A stretch of DNA of 51,086 nucleotides from the NCBI RefSeq assembly GCF_021647475.1, contig NZ_JAKIUR010000018.1:1-51086 (forward strand), read 5' to 3'. A program made the position numbers and the translations under genes. Shown piece after piece: positions 26,847 to 35,230 of this stretch. The DNA is from Lutibacter sp. (GTDB lineage Bacteria; Bacteroidota; Bacteroidia; Flavobacteriales; Flavobacteriaceae). The first letter of the stretch is position 1, and the number at the start of each line of letters is the position of its first letter. The notes beneath the pieces are model-generated. The model had not been told where the DNA came from. It made no database searches and saw only the letters and a program-made list of their open reading frames with translations.

Positions 26847-27365
26847 ATGAGTAAAAAGAAGGAACATAAAAAAGAAAATCATAAAGAAGAGTTTATAGAA
26901 GAAACTACTGAAATTAGTGTTGAAGATCAGCTTACAGGAGAATTATCTAAAGAAAAAGATAAATTTTTACGTTTGTTTGCTGAATTTGAAAATTATAAAA
27001 AACGAACTTCAAAAGAGCGTATTGAATTATTTAAAACTGCCAGTGAGGAATTAATGACAGTTTTATTACCAATTTTAGATGATTTTGAAAGGGGTTTGGC
27101 AGAAATTAAAAAGTCTGATGATTCTGAGTTATTAAAAGGAATGGAGCTTATTAATAATAAACTTAGAAATTCTTTAGCTCAAAAAGGATTAACTGAAATG
27201 GAAGTAAAGGCTGAAGATGTTTTTGATGTAGAATTACATGAAGCAATCACTCAAATTCCAGCACCGTCAGATGATTTAAAAGGTAAAATTATTGATGTTA
27301 TTGAACAAGGATATAAATTAGGAGATAAAATAATAAGATATCCAAAAGTAGTTGTTGGACAATAA
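26847..27365 (+). CDS. grpE: Nucleotide exchange factor GrpE
   Basis: Cochaperone that releases ADP from DnaK. The 172-residue protein has a charged N-terminus, a long helical coiled-coil (FLRLFAEFENYKKRTSKERIEL, about 43-63), DDFERG around residue 80 and a C-terminal beta-wing ending VIEQGYKLGDKIIRYPKVVVG, all characteristic. It precedes dnaJ by 9 bp, the usual grpE-dnaJ pairing; dnaK is not in the window. Confidence 0.96.
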   Translation: MSKKKEHKKENHKEEFIEETTEISVEDQLTGELSKEKDKFLRLFAEFENYKKRTSKERIELFKTASEELMTVLLPILDDFERGLAEIKKSDDSELLKGMELINNKLRNSLAQKGLTEMEVKAEDVFDVELHEAITQIPAPSDDLKGKIIDVIEQGYKLGDKIIRYPKVVVGQ

Positions 27366-27374
27366 TTTAGAGAT

Positions 27375-28505
27375 ATGAAAGTAGATTATTACGAAGTTTT
27401 AAAAATTACCAGATCAGCGACTGTTGCCGAAATAAAAAAAGCATACCGAAAAAAAGCCATAAAATATCATCCAGATAAAAATCCAGGAGATAAAAGTGCT
27501 GAAGAAAAATTTAAGCAAGCAGCAGAAGCCTACGAAATATTAAGTGATCCAAATAAAAAAGCACGCTACGATCAATATGGTCATGCTGCTTTTGAAGGTG
27601 GTGCAGGAGGAGGTTTCCAAGGAGGACATATGAATATGGATGATATATTCAGTCAATTTGGAGATATTTTTGGCGGTGCTTTTGGTGGTGGTGGAGGCTT
27701 CAGTGGTTTTGGTGGATCTTCAAGAGGAAGAGCAAGAGTTAAAGGAAGCAATTTAAGAATTAGAGTTAAACTAACTTTGGAAGAAATTGCTACCGGGGTT
27801 GAAAAGAAAGTTAAAGTCCGTAGAAAAGTAAAAGCTGAAGGTGTTACTTTTAAAACTTGTTCTACTTGTAATGGTAACGGACAAGTAATGCGTATAACTA
27901 ATACTATTTTAGGTAGAATGCAAACGGCTAGCACTTGTCCAACTTGTCATGGCGCAGGAGAAGTATTAGATAAGAAACCTAAAAATGCAGATAGTAGTGG
28001 GTTAATTCAAAAAGAAGAAACCGTCTCTATTAAAATTCCTGCAGGTGTAACAGAAGGTGTTCAGTTAAAAGTTAATGGAAAAGGAAATGCAGCCCCTGGA
28101 AATAATTCTATTGATGGAGATTTAATTGTTGTTATTGAAGAATTAGAGCATGCAACTTTAAAACGTGAAGGCACCAATTTGCATCATGATTTATATATTA
28201 ATTTTTCAGAAGCGGTATTGGGAGTTTCTAAAAATATTACTACAGTTACAGGAAAAGTAAAAATTAAAATAGAGCCAGGAACTCAATCTGGTAAAATATT
28301 AAGATTACGAGGAAAAGGTTTGCCAAGTATTGAAAGTTATGGAAATGGAGATTTATTAGTGCATATAAATGTTTGGACTCCACAAAATTTATCTAAAGAG
28401 CAAAAACAATTTTTTGACAAGATGGTAGATGATGAAAATTTCGCTCCAAATCCATCTGCAAATGATAAATCCTTTTTTGAAAAAGTAAAAGACATGTTTT
28501 CGTAA
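27375..28505 (+). CDS. dnaJ: Chaperone DnaJ with a reduced zinc-finger domain
   Basis: Hsp40 partner of DnaK. The J domain has HPD at 32-34; a Gly/Phe-rich linker runs from about 75 to 115. The zinc-finger region has only two CxxCxGxG motifs, C162/C165 (CSTCNGNG) and C188/C191 (CPTCHGAG). They correspond to motifs 2 and 3, which form zinc site II. The places of motifs 1 and 4 hold VRRKVKAEG and KKPKNADSS. Two beta-rich C-terminal substrate domains follow. In E. coli, site II is needed for DnaK cooperation and site I mainly for independent substrate holding. The J/GF/C-terminal layout still makes this a DnaJ rather than a CbpA. Confidence 0.93.
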   Translation: MKVDYYEVLKITRSATVAEIKKAYRKKAIKYHPDKNPGDKSAEEKFKQAAEAYEILSDPNKKARYDQYGHAAFEGGAGGGFQGGHMNMDDIFSQFGDIFGGAFGGGGGFSGFGGSSRGRARVKGSNLRIRVKLTLEEIATGVEKKVKVRRKVKAEGVTFKTCSTCNGNGQVMRITNTILGRMQTASTCPTCHGAGEVLDKKPKNADSSGLIQKEETVSIKIPAGVTEGVQLKVNGKGNAAPGNNSIDGDLIVVIEELEHATLKREGTNLHHDLYINFSEAVLGVSKNITTVTGKVKIKIEPGTQSGKILRLRGKGLPSIESYGNGDLLVHINVWTPQNLSKEQKQFFDKMVDDENFAPNPSANDKSFFEKVKDMFS

Positions 28506-28552
28506 AAAAAATATTTTTTTCTTTAAATTAATCAATAAAAAAATTATATTTG

Positions 28553-28588
28553 AAGTGTTATTAGGTTATTATCTAATAACACTTTTTC
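28553..28588 (+). terminator. Terminator after dnaJ
   Basis: Stem aagtgttattag / ctaataacactt followed by a T run, about 50 bp past the dnaJ stop. Confidence 0.85.
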
Positions 28589-28605
28589 TTTTTCATAGCA
28601 ATTTT

Positions 28606-28632
28606 CCCACTCATACTATGAGTGGGTTTTTT
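28606..28632 (+). terminator. Second hairpin between dnaJ and rnpB
   Basis: Perfect 9-bp stem cccactcat / atgagtggg with a 3-base loop and a T6 tail. It resembles a terminator, and both hairpins are followed by tttttcatagc. Confidence 0.8.
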
Positions 28633-28663
28633 CATAGCGATTAATAACGTATTTTTGCCAAAT

Positions 28664-28969
28664 TAAAAGTAGGTCGCCTTATCGTTCCGTTTATCGGAAA
28701 GGAAAGTCCGGACACCACAGAGTAGTATAGCGGATAACATCCGTCCAGCGAAAGTTGAGGACAAGTGCAACAGAAAGCAAGTACAGTTCGGCTGTAGTGA
28801 AACCAGGTAAACTCTATGCGGTGCAATGCCATGTATATTGAAATTTTAAAGTTACTCGCTTTATTTCAAGGGGTAGGCAGATTGAACTTTAAAGCAATTT
28901 AAAGTCTAGATAAATGATAAGGATTTCATTTTATTGAAATACAGAATCCGGCTTATAGACCTACTTTTT
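28664..28969 (+). ncRNA. rnpB: RNase P RNA (class A), rnpB
   Basis: The catalytic RNA of RNase P, which matures tRNA 5' ends. The 5' end aaaagtaggtc (28666-28676) pairs with the 3' end gacctactttt (28958-28969). Conserved parts are gaaagtccggacaccacag (CR I region, 28702 on), acagaaa and ggtaaactc near 28769-28813, and acagaatccggcttatagacc at the 3' end. Length of about 306 is typical of bacterial type A. A small reading frame on the other strand here is incidental. Confidence 0.93.
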
Positions 28970-29152
28970 TATTCTAACTACATTTTTATTAAAATTTAAC
29001 CATATTTAGAGCTGTTTTTTGATAAATAGCTAAATTTCAATAGAAATATTAAAACATTAATAACTTATTGAGGATTATGCTAATTATTTTTAAAAATAGT
29101 TCAAATTTTTGTAAATTTGAACTCACAAAATAATAAACTAAATAATATAGAT

Positions 29153-31414
29153 ATGGCATTTGATATAGATATGATTAAAGACGTTTATGCTCGTATGACA
29201 GAACGTGTTGATATAGCTAAAAAGGTGGCTGGAAAACCACTTACTTTGGCAGAAAAAATATTATATAACCATTTATGGGAAGGAAACTCAAAACAAGCAT
29301 ATAAAAGAGGTGAAGATTATGTAGATTTTGCTCCAGATAGAATTGCTTGTCAAGATGCTACCGCTCAAATGGCCTTATTACAATTTATGCAAGCTGGTAA
29401 AAATAAAGTTGCGGTACCAACAACTGTACATTGCGATCATTTAATTCAAGCTAAAATGGGAGCTACTAAAGATTTGCAAACTGCATTAAACAATAGTAGT
29501 GAAGTTTTTAATTTTTTAGCTTCAGTTTCCAATAAATATGGAATTGGTTTTTGGAAACCAGGAGCAGGAATTATTCATCAAGTAGTATTAGAAAATTATG
29601 CTTTTCCAGGCGGAATGATGATAGGTACTGATTCACATACTGTAAATGCAGGCGGTTTAGGTATGATTGCTATTGGAGTTGGTGGAGCAGATGCCGTAGA
29701 TGTAATGGCAGGAATGCCTTGGGAACTAAAATTTCCTAAATTAATTGGTATAAAATTAACAGGGAAACTTTCTGGTTGGACTGCCCCTAAAGATGTTATT
29801 TTAAAAGTAGCAGGAATACTTACTGCAAAAGGCGGTACTGGTGCAATTGTAGAATATTTTGGAGAAGGAGCTAAATCTATTTCTGCCACAGGTAAAGGCA
29901 CTATTTGTAATATGGGAGCTGAAATTGGAGCTACTACTTCTACCTTTGGTTATGATGATTCTATGGAACGTTATTTAAGAGCAACTGATAGAAATGAAGT
30001 TGCTGATGAAGCAAACAAAATAGCATCCTATTTAACTGGTGATACAGAAGTATATGAAAATCCTGAAAACTATTTTGATGAGGTTATTGAAATCAATTTA
30101 TCAGAATTAAAACCACATTTAAATGGACCTTTCACTCCAGATTTAGCTACTCCAGTTGGTGAAATGACTGAAAAAGCAACAAAGAATGGTTGGCCACTAA
30201 AAGTAGAATGGGGATTAATAGGTTCTTGTACCAACTCTTCTTATGAAGATTTATCTAGGGCAGCTTCAATAGCAAAACAAGCCGTTGATAAAAATTTAGA
30301 AGTTAAAGCTGAATTTGGTATAAATCCAGGTTCAGAACAAGTGCGTTATACTGCTGAACGAGATGGATTATTACAAATATTTGAAGATTTAAATGCGAAA
30401 ATATTTACAAACGCTTGTGGTCCATGTATAGGTCAATGGGCTAGAGAAGGAGCAGAAAAAGAAGAAAAAAACACCATTGTTCACTCTTTTAATAGAAACT
30501 TTTCAAAACGAGCTGACGGTAATCCAAATACCCATGCTTTTGTTGCATCGCCTTCTATGGTGGCTGCAGTGGCAATTTCTGGTAAATTAGATTTTAATCC
30601 ATTAACGGATAAATTAATCAATAGAAATGGAGAAGAGGTTGTTTTAGAAGAACCAACAGGATTTGAATTACCTCCAAAGGGATTTGAAGTAGATGATCCT
30701 GGTTATGTAGCACCAATAAAAGATGGTTCAGATATTAAAATTAATGTAAGTCCAAAATCTGAAAGATTACAATTATTAACTCCTTTTAAACCAATTGGAA
30801 GTGAAATTAAAGGAGCAAAATTATTAATTAAGGCTTTTGGAAAATGTACAACAGACCATATTTCAATGGCTGGACCTTGGTTACGTTACCGTGGACATTT
30901 AGATAATATTTCTAATAATATGCTAATTGGAGCGGTAAATGCTTTTGGTGGTGCAACTAATAAAGTTAAAAATCAAATCACAGGAGAATTTGGCACAGTG
31001 CCAGATACAGCACGAGCTTACAAAAAAGCAGGAATTCCTTCAATAGTAGTAGGAGATTATAATTATGGAGAAGGCTCTTCTCGTGAACATGCAGCAATGG
31101 AGCCTAGAAATTTAGGAGTAGTTGCCGTTATTGTAAAATCATTTGCTCGTATTCATGAAACTAATCTTAAAAAACAGGGAATGTTAGGATTGACCTTTGA
31201 TATGGAAACAGAATATGATTTAATTCAAGAAGATGATACATTCAACTTTTTAGATTTAAATGAATTTGCACCAGAGAAACAACTAACTTTAGAAATTGTT
31301 CATAAAGATGGTAGTAAAGATATAATTAAATTAAACCATACTTATAATAAAAATCAAATAGATTGGTATAATGAGGGCTCTGCACTTAATTTAATTAAAA
31401 AGGAAAATGCATAA
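29153..31414 (+). CDS. Aconitate hydratase
   Basis: TCA-cycle enzyme converting citrate to isocitrate with a [4Fe-4S] cluster. Starting at the ATG at 29153, it is 753 residues long (MAFDIDMIKDVYARM). An upstream TTG at 29117 is in frame but adds an unconserved tail. Cluster cysteines are in GSCTNSS (about residue 360) and in the NACGPCIGQW motif (about 424), with GTDSHTVNAGGLGM near residue 166 and GEGSSREHAA in the C-terminal swivel domain. The layout is like mitochondrial-type aconitase. Alone, with a terminator downstream. Confidence 0.95.
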   Translation: MAFDIDMIKDVYARMTERVDIAKKVAGKPLTLAEKILYNHLWEGNSKQAYKRGEDYVDFAPDRIACQDATAQMALLQFMQAGKNKVAVPTTVHCDHLIQAKMGATKDLQTALNNSSEVFNFLASVSNKYGIGFWKPGAGIIHQVVLENYAFPGGMMIGTDSHTVNAGGLGMIAIGVGGADAVDVMAGMPWELKFPKLIGIKLTGKLSGWTAPKDVILKVAGILTAKGGTGAIVEYFGEGAKSISATGKGTICNMGAEIGATTSTFGYDDSMERYLRATDRNEVADEANKIASYLTGDTEVYENPENYFDEVIEINLSELKPHLNGPFTPDLATPVGEMTEKATKNGWPLKVEWGLIGSCTNSSYEDLSRAASIAKQAVDKNLEVKAEFGINPGSEQVRYTAERDGLLQIFEDLNAKIFTNACGPCIGQWAREGAEKEEKNTIVHSFNRNFSKRADGNPNTHAFVASPSMVAAVAISGKLDFNPLTDKLINRNGEEVVLEEPTGFELPPKGFEVDDPGYVAPIKDGSDIKINVSPKSERLQLLTPFKPIGSEIKGAKLLIKAFGKCTTDHISMAGPWLRYRGHLDNISNNMLIGAVNAFGGATNKVKNQITGEFGTVPDTARAYKKAGIPSIVVGDYNYGEGSSREHAAMEPRNLGVVAVIVKSFARIHETNLKKQGMLGLTFDMETEYDLIQEDDTFNFLDLNEFAPEKQLTLEIVHKDGSKDIIKLNHTYNKNQIDWYNEGSALNLIKKENA

Positions 31415-31436
31415 TTAATTTTAACTTTTAATTTTT

Positions 31437-31469
31437 AAAAGGGAAACTTTAAAGTTTCCCTTTTTTTTA
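31437..31469 (+). terminator. Terminator after the aconitase gene
   Basis: Stem aaaagggaaacttt / aaagtttccctttt with a T run, about 22 bp past the stop. Confidence 0.9.
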
Positions 31470-31545
31470 TTCAAATTAAAAGATAAACTATTATTTTTTT
31501 AGAGAATTAGTATTAGAATTTTTTGTAACTTTTTCCTTTAAAATA

Positions 31546-31586
31546 GTTTCTATGAAAATACTTCATATTAGTGCTGAATGTTATCC
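31546..31586 (+). repeat. Left copy of the 41-bp glgA 5'-end direct repeat
   Basis: Identical over 41 bases to 39362-39402, running from gtttctATG through the codons for MKILHISAECYP; the match then fades after two mismatches in the next six bases. Confidence 0.95.
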
Positions 31587-31611
31587 CATAGCAAAACGAG
31601 GAATCGCTTAA
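31552..31611 (+). pseudogene. Truncated glgA 5' fragment
   Basis: ATG at 31552 begins MKILHISAECYPIAK like intact glgA at 39368, then diverges (RGIA) and stops at 31609-31611. The ADP-glucose-binding KVGGL is lost after its first Lys, so it cannot encode an enzyme. It marks the left edge of the island. Confidence 0.9.
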
Positions 31612-31887
31612 GCAAATTAGAGTATGGATATATAATTATTAGCTTGACATTAGAGCCTCCGTTAGGTGGTATAATACATTTGTATGTCATGCTAAAACCC
31701 ACTCATAAATAGGATATTTGAAATTTGCACATGCCAATATTAAACCTAAAACTACAAAAGAACTATTTTTAAATCATCGCTCTTATTGAAATTATAATTT
31801 TAGTATATGGCAAAAAAAGAAGACTACAATTAGCTTTGCAAATATAATATTTTCTAGATATTATCCGCAATATTACCTAAAATGTTT

Positions 31888-31895
31888 TATCTTTG
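31888..31895 (+). promoter_or_regulatory. -7-like element at the IS1595-type ORF
   Basis: TATCTTTG matches TAnnTTTG only 5 bp before the ATG at 31900; if active it would give a nearly leaderless transcript. The 270-bp stretch before it (31612-31881) has no gene that I can recognise. Confidence 0.35.
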
Positions 31896-31899
31896 TATT

Positions 31900-32331
31900 A
31901 TGAAATTATCAGAATTCTATAAATATTTTCCTGATGAATTGGCTTGCTGTCAAATATTGAGATGTATTAGAGAGCAAGAAGGTGTTGTTTGTAAAAAGTG
32001 TGGAAACGAGGAACATTATTGGAAAAAAGATAAGAAGAGTTTTGAATGTAAAGAATGTAATTATAGAACATCACTTAAAAATGGGACTATTATAGAACAC
32101 AGTAATTTACCATTAAAATATTGGTTAGCGACTATAGCCTATTTAAATATCATAGGTAAAAAAATATCAGCACTTGAACTTCAAAAAGAACTTGGACATA
32201 AACGCTATGAACCCATTTGGTTAATGTTGAAAAAAATAAATAATATATCTGAAGCTGATAATTTTCTTTATAAGATATCAGATTATATTCAAATAGATGA
32301 AAATAGAGTTAAATATATAAATAATAAATAA
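31900..32331 (+). pseudogene. Truncated IS1595-type transposase (zinc-ribbon N-terminal part only)
   Basis: The 143-residue product matches the N-terminal zinc-ribbon and helix-turn-helix part of IS1595-family transposases: C31/C34 (CKKC) and C50/C53 (CKEC), then NGTIIEHSNLPLKYWLATIAYL and KKISALELQKELG. The protein ends right after YIQIDEN, which looks like the first catalytic Asp region. The rest of the DDE domain is missing and was not found on the far side of the adjacent IS200 element. I chose the ATG at 31900 over the one at 31882 because conservation starts there. A stand-alone DNA-binding protein is possible but less likely. Confidence 0.7.
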
Positions 32332-32340
32332 ACTAAACCA

Positions 32341-32361
32341 CTATGGATTGAAAATCCATAG
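32341..32361. repeat. Perfect hairpin at the 3' side of the IS200-type element
   Basis: 9-bp stem, 3-base loop. In IS200/IS605 elements such a hairpin is the recognition structure for TnpA at an element end; that role is inferred here from position. Confidence 0.7.
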
Positions 32362-32390
32362 GTTCAAAAAAAATGTAAAGAATGAAATTC

Positions 32391-32825
32391 TTATTCCAAA
32401 ATAATATTATCATTATCCAAGTTAGATGGATTACGATGATGTTCGAGATATTCTTGAACCATTTTGTCTGTAATGTTCCCCGTACTCCAAACACCATAAC
32501 CTATCGCCCAAAAATGCCTGCCCCAATAACGTTTATTAAGTGCAGGGAATTCCTCTTGAAGTCGTCGAGATGTCCTCCCTTTCAAACGTTTTACAATATC
32601 ACTGATTTTTTGAGAAGGTCGATATTCTATATGAAGATGTACATGGTCTTTGCTTATAACTCCGCTAAGAATATGGATGTCTTCAGAATCACAAATCTGT
32701 TTTACGATATCACGACATCTTACTTGAACATCGCCTTTAAGTACTTGAAAACGATATTTTGTAACCCAAACTATGTGAACTGTGAGTCTAGATACTGTGT
32801 GACCCATACGCCTTTGTCCTTTCAT
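32391..32825 (-). CDS. tnpA: IS200-type Y1 transposase TnpA
   Basis: A 144-residue single-strand DNA transposase. It has the HUH motif in DHVHLHIEYRP (H61, H63, H65; H63-L-H65 is the likely metal-binding pair), the PSQKISDIVKRLKGRTSRRL segment, RYWGRHFWAIGYGVWSTGN, and the catalytic tyrosine Y126 in ITDKMVQEYLEHH. A second possible start is M7. It appears intact, so the element may still move. The reading frame on the opposite strand here is a shadow. Confidence 0.92.
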   Translation of the reverse strand: MKGQRRMGHTVSRLTVHIVWVTKYRFQVLKGDVQVRCRDIVKQICDSEDIHILSGVISKDHVHLHIEYRPSQKISDIVKRLKGRTSRRLQEEFPALNKRYWGRHFWAIGYGVWSTGNITDKMVQEYLEHHRNPSNLDNDNIILE

Positions 32826-32953
32826 ATCTCAAAAGTACAAAATTGTGTAGCAACTGAAAGTCTTGCACTAAAGTGCATAGTTTCAACTAACATCTGTGAC
32901 CAATGAATACATATATATTAAATCTATACATTAACACTTAAAAAATAGGAATT

Positions 32954-33283
32954 ATGAAAAGAATTAAGAATTTGTACGACGAGTTAAATTGGGAAACTGC
33001 CACAGGTTATTCTAAGGGAACAAAAAGAAAAGTCCTAAGGGATGATGATAATAAGGGACAAACAATTTTATTAAAATTACCAGAAGGCTTTAATATGGCT
33101 CCGCATTCGCACATTACAGCGGAGCAACATTTTGTGCTTGAAGGAGAATACCAAAGCGGTGGGGAAAGCTATCCAGCTGGTTCTTACCAGATTTTTTCGT
33201 CTGGAGAGGAGCACGGGCCATTCGAATCAAAAAAAGGAGCTTTAATTCTGGTTGTGTGGGATCCTCTTCAAGTAGTTCAATAA
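32954..33283 (+). CDS. Small single-domain cupin protein
   Basis: A 109-residue cupin with the metal-binding pattern H51, H53, E57 and H59 region (APHSHITAEQHFVLEGEY), followed by GGESYPAGSYQIFSSGEEHGPFES, the second cupin motif. Such small cupins bind a divalent metal or a small ligand, but the substrate cannot be told from sequence; ChrR-type anti-sigma-like cupins are a related possibility. It is the first apparently intact gene after the transposase remnants in the island. Confidence 0.8.
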   Translation: MKRIKNLYDELNWETATGYSKGTKRKVLRDDDNKGQTILLKLPEGFNMAPHSHITAEQHFVLEGEYQSGGESYPAGSYQIFSSGEEHGPFESKKGALILVVWDPLQVVQ

Positions 33284-33309
33284 TCGAAGGATTGCTTAAC
33301 AGGTATTAA

Positions 33310-33590
33310 AGCAAGAGAGATACCAAGGAAATAGAAGCTAGAGTGTATCAAGGGCATGATGATAATCATCCTAGATTAATTGATTTGGTTAACAAAGGAG
33401 TTTTGTATGTTATTATTGGAAATACTGGTCCAAATCATTCAGTATTTTAGATAATCGAAATGCCAAGTTTTATTTAGCAAAAATATTTGTTGCGAAAGAT
33501 GCTTTAGATGCTTTCCTAAATAATAAACTGGAAAGGCTGATAAAAGCTACCCTAAAAAAACTATTCGTAATAAATAGAATGAGTACATAA
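33310..33590 (+). pseudogene. Frameshifted NifX/NifB-like (dinitrogenase iron-molybdenum cofactor) domain remnant
   Basis: The 337-bp gap after the cupin gene holds a degraded coding region. In one frame, from 33310, it reads EIEARVYQGHDDNHPRLI then NKGVLYVIIGNTGPNH and stops at 33448-33450. From about 33441 another frame continues ILDNRNAKFYLAKIF and KDALDAFLNNKLERL, stopping at 33588-33590. The GVxxxIxGNxGPN core followed by a KxYL and an ALxAFxxxKL tail resembles the small MTH1175-type NifX/NifB family that binds iron or iron-sulfur cofactors. One frameshift and a missing start make it non-functional. The family call is by eye. Confidence 0.55.
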
Positions 33591-33620
33591 TAATTAAATA
33601 ATAATTTTAAAACTCATAAA

Positions 33621-33857
33621 ATGACAAGATTAAGAAAAAATAACGGAACTGGACAAGGCAAGGGACTTGGAAGTGGTGGTGGTCAAGGGAAAAACAAAGG
33701 AGGAGCGTATAGTGTTGGGGGTTATTGTATATGTGCTAAATGTGGTGCTAAAGTTCAACATCAACAAGGCATTAAATGTACAACACTTAAATGCCCAGAG
33801 TGTGGCCATACAATGATCAGAGAAGAGTTGTTAAATGATAAGCGTTCTAAGGGCTAA
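33621..33857 (+). CDS. Small Gly-rich zinc-ribbon protein
   Basis: A 78-residue protein: a basic, glycine-rich N-terminal half (GTGQGKGLGSGGGQGKNKGG) and a zinc-ribbon-like C-terminal half with cysteine pairs CICAKCG and CTTLKCPECG. Proteins of this form often sit next to MTH1175/NifX-type genes in anaerobes, and here a NifX-like remnant lies directly upstream. A metal- or Fe-S-related function is an inference. Short length lowers confidence, but the cysteine pattern is not random. Confidence 0.75.
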   Translation: MTRLRKNNGTGQGKGLGSGGGQGKNKGGAYSVGGYCICAKCGAKVQHQQGIKCTTLKCPECGHTMIREELLNDKRSKG

Positions 33858-33958
33858 AGGGATTTATCTTCTGCTATTTCTAATATGTTTAAATTTTGGT
33901 CACCTTCCCAAAATAAATAATTTGTTGTCATAACAATTAGATAAATAATTGAACAGTA

Positions 33959-34354
33959 ATGAAATTAAATCATATAGGATTAAATGTTCAAAGTAAAGAT
34001 GAGTTAGTTGATTTTTACCAAAACATACTTGGGTTCAACTTTGAATATCAATTTGCACTTAACTCTGTTTTTGCAACAATTTTTTTTGGTATAATAAAAC
34101 AACCAGAAGTCTTTCTCTATAAAAAAGAGAATCTACATTTTGAATTATTTATTTATTCTGAAAACGCTAAAATGGGTTTTGCCCACCTCTGTTTAGAAGT
34201 AACAAACCGTAAAATAATTGCAAAAAGAAGTGAAAATGCAGGATATCCAATAACAAGAATACAAAGAAACGACAAACCCGATATTATTTTTATTAAAGAT
34301 AAAGCGAGAAATATTTTTGAATTAAAAATAGAAAATAATGAAAACTTATCTTGA
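33959..34354 (+). CDS. VOC (glyoxalase/dioxygenase) superfamily protein
   Basis: A 131-residue VOC-fold protein: LNHIGLNVQSKDELVDFYQNILGFNFEYQ at the N-terminus (H5 a likely metal ligand), LHFELFIYSEN (about 60-70) and the C-terminal IKDKARNIFELKIE with the terminal Glu ligand. The reaction cannot be assigned. Its last 17 bases overlap the start of the DUF89 gene, so the two are translationally coupled. Confidence 0.82.
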   Translation: MKLNHIGLNVQSKDELVDFYQNILGFNFEYQFALNSVFATIFFGIIKQPEVFLYKKENLHFELFIYSENAKMGFAHLCLEVTNRKIIAKRSENAGYPITRIQRNDKPDIIFIKDKARNIFELKIENNENLS

Positions 34355-35183
34355 TTGTATTCCTTGTTTTATGCAACAAGCATTGCGTGCGGGGCGAATG
34401 GTTACTTCTGATGAAAAACTATTAAAGCAAATTCTAAATAAAACAGGTGAAATGGTGAAAACCATTTCAATGCAAGCTACACCTGCTGAAACAGGAATGA
34501 TAGTCTATAATATTGTAAAAGAAGTTACCGGAGTTAATGACTCATATAAAAATATTAAACAACAACATTTTAAAGAAACAAAATCTATTTATTCCGAATT
34601 GGAAAATATAGTGGCAAATTCTGATGATAAACTTCTTTCTGCTATAAAAATAGCTATTGCTGGAAATATTATTGATTTGGGTGTTAATAAATCATTTAAT
34701 ATAGTAAAAGATGTAAAAATTATTTTGAAACAGGATTTTGCTATTTTTGATTATGAAATTTTTAAAATTCAATTAGAAAAATCTAAAAACATTTTTTATA
34801 TTGGTGATAATGCGGGAGAATCAGTTTTTGATAAACTACTCATTAAAGAATTGAAAAAACCAGTAAAATATGCCGTCCGTTCAATCCCTATAATTAATGA
34901 TGTTACTATGGAAGATGCTATTGCTTCGGGATTAGATGAAGTAGCTGAATTAATTGATTCAGGATGTAAGTCTCCTGGTATAATTCTCAAACAGAGTACA
35001 CCTGAATTTATTAGACTTTTCAATACTTCCGATCTTATAATAAGTAAAGGACAGGGGAATTATGAAGGATTATCTGATTGTAAAAGACAAGTTTTTTTCT
35101 TATTAAAAACAAAATGCTCAATTATATCTAATCATCTTGGGGTGAAAGAAGATTCAATTATTTTTAAAGAACATAAAATATAG
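34338..35183 (+). CDS. DUF89 / ARMT1-like damage-control phosphatase (subfamily I)
   Basis: A 281-residue metal-dependent phosphatase-like protein. The CxxC near the N-terminus (YLDCIPCF; C7, C10) is typical of the prokaryotic subfamily I. The catalytic-site motif YIGDNAGESVFD contains D157-N158, and the tail has LIISKGQGNYEGL, the conserved GQGNYE. DUF89 enzymes hydrolyse phosphorylated metabolites or damaged sugars and use Ni, Co or Mn. The specific substrate of this subfamily is unknown to me. It overlaps the VOC gene and precedes the CGGC gene in a run of similarly oriented island genes. Confidence 0.88.
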   Translation: MKTYLDCIPCFMQQALRAGRMVTSDEKLLKQILNKTGEMVKTISMQATPAETGMIVYNIVKEVTGVNDSYKNIKQQHFKETKSIYSELENIVANSDDKLLSAIKIAIAGNIIDLGVNKSFNIVKDVKIILKQDFAIFDYEIFKIQLEKSKNIFYIGDNAGESVFDKLLIKELKKPVKYAVRSIPIINDVTMEDAIASGLDEVAELIDSGCKSPGIILKQSTPEFIRLFNTSDLIISKGQGNYEGLSDCKRQVFFLLKTKCSIISNHLGVKEDSIIFKEHKI

Positions 35184-35230
35184 TAAGAGATGAAGAGACT
35201 AAAATATAATATTCAAATAAATTTAATATT

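Larger units (their letters stand above)
32341..32890 (-). mobile_element. IS200-type (IS200/IS605 family) insertion sequence
   Basis: Holds a tnpA of the Y1 type on the minus strand. A perfect 9-bp hairpin with GAA loop (ctatggatt / aatccatag, 32341-32361) lies beyond the tnpA stop, and an imperfect hairpin (gaaa..gcact/agtgc..tttc, 32856-32884) lies upstream of its start. Subterminal hairpins and no terminal inverted repeats fit the family. Exact ends are estimated. Confidence 0.7.

Noticed and set aside
28641..28832. Leftward small reading frame over rnpB
   Set aside because: The region is RNase P RNA by conserved core and end pairing; the frame is incidental.
29117..29152. TTG start for aconitase 36 bp upstream
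   Set aside because: The added residues are polar and unconserved; ATG at 29153 gives the normal N-terminus.
31654..31685. TTGACA and TATAAT hexamers suggesting a sigma70 promoter
   Set aside because: Spacing is about 20 bp, and Bacteroidota promoters use different elements; no gene follows closely.
31668..31710. cctccgttagg and PPLG-like coding near the island left edge, similar to the 3' end of glgB
   Set aside because: Only 11 bases match and the frame differs in context; too short to claim a glgB remnant.
32382..32906. Long rightward reading frame over the IS200-type element
   Set aside because: It is the antisense shadow of tnpA, which has the HUH and Tyr motifs on the other strand.
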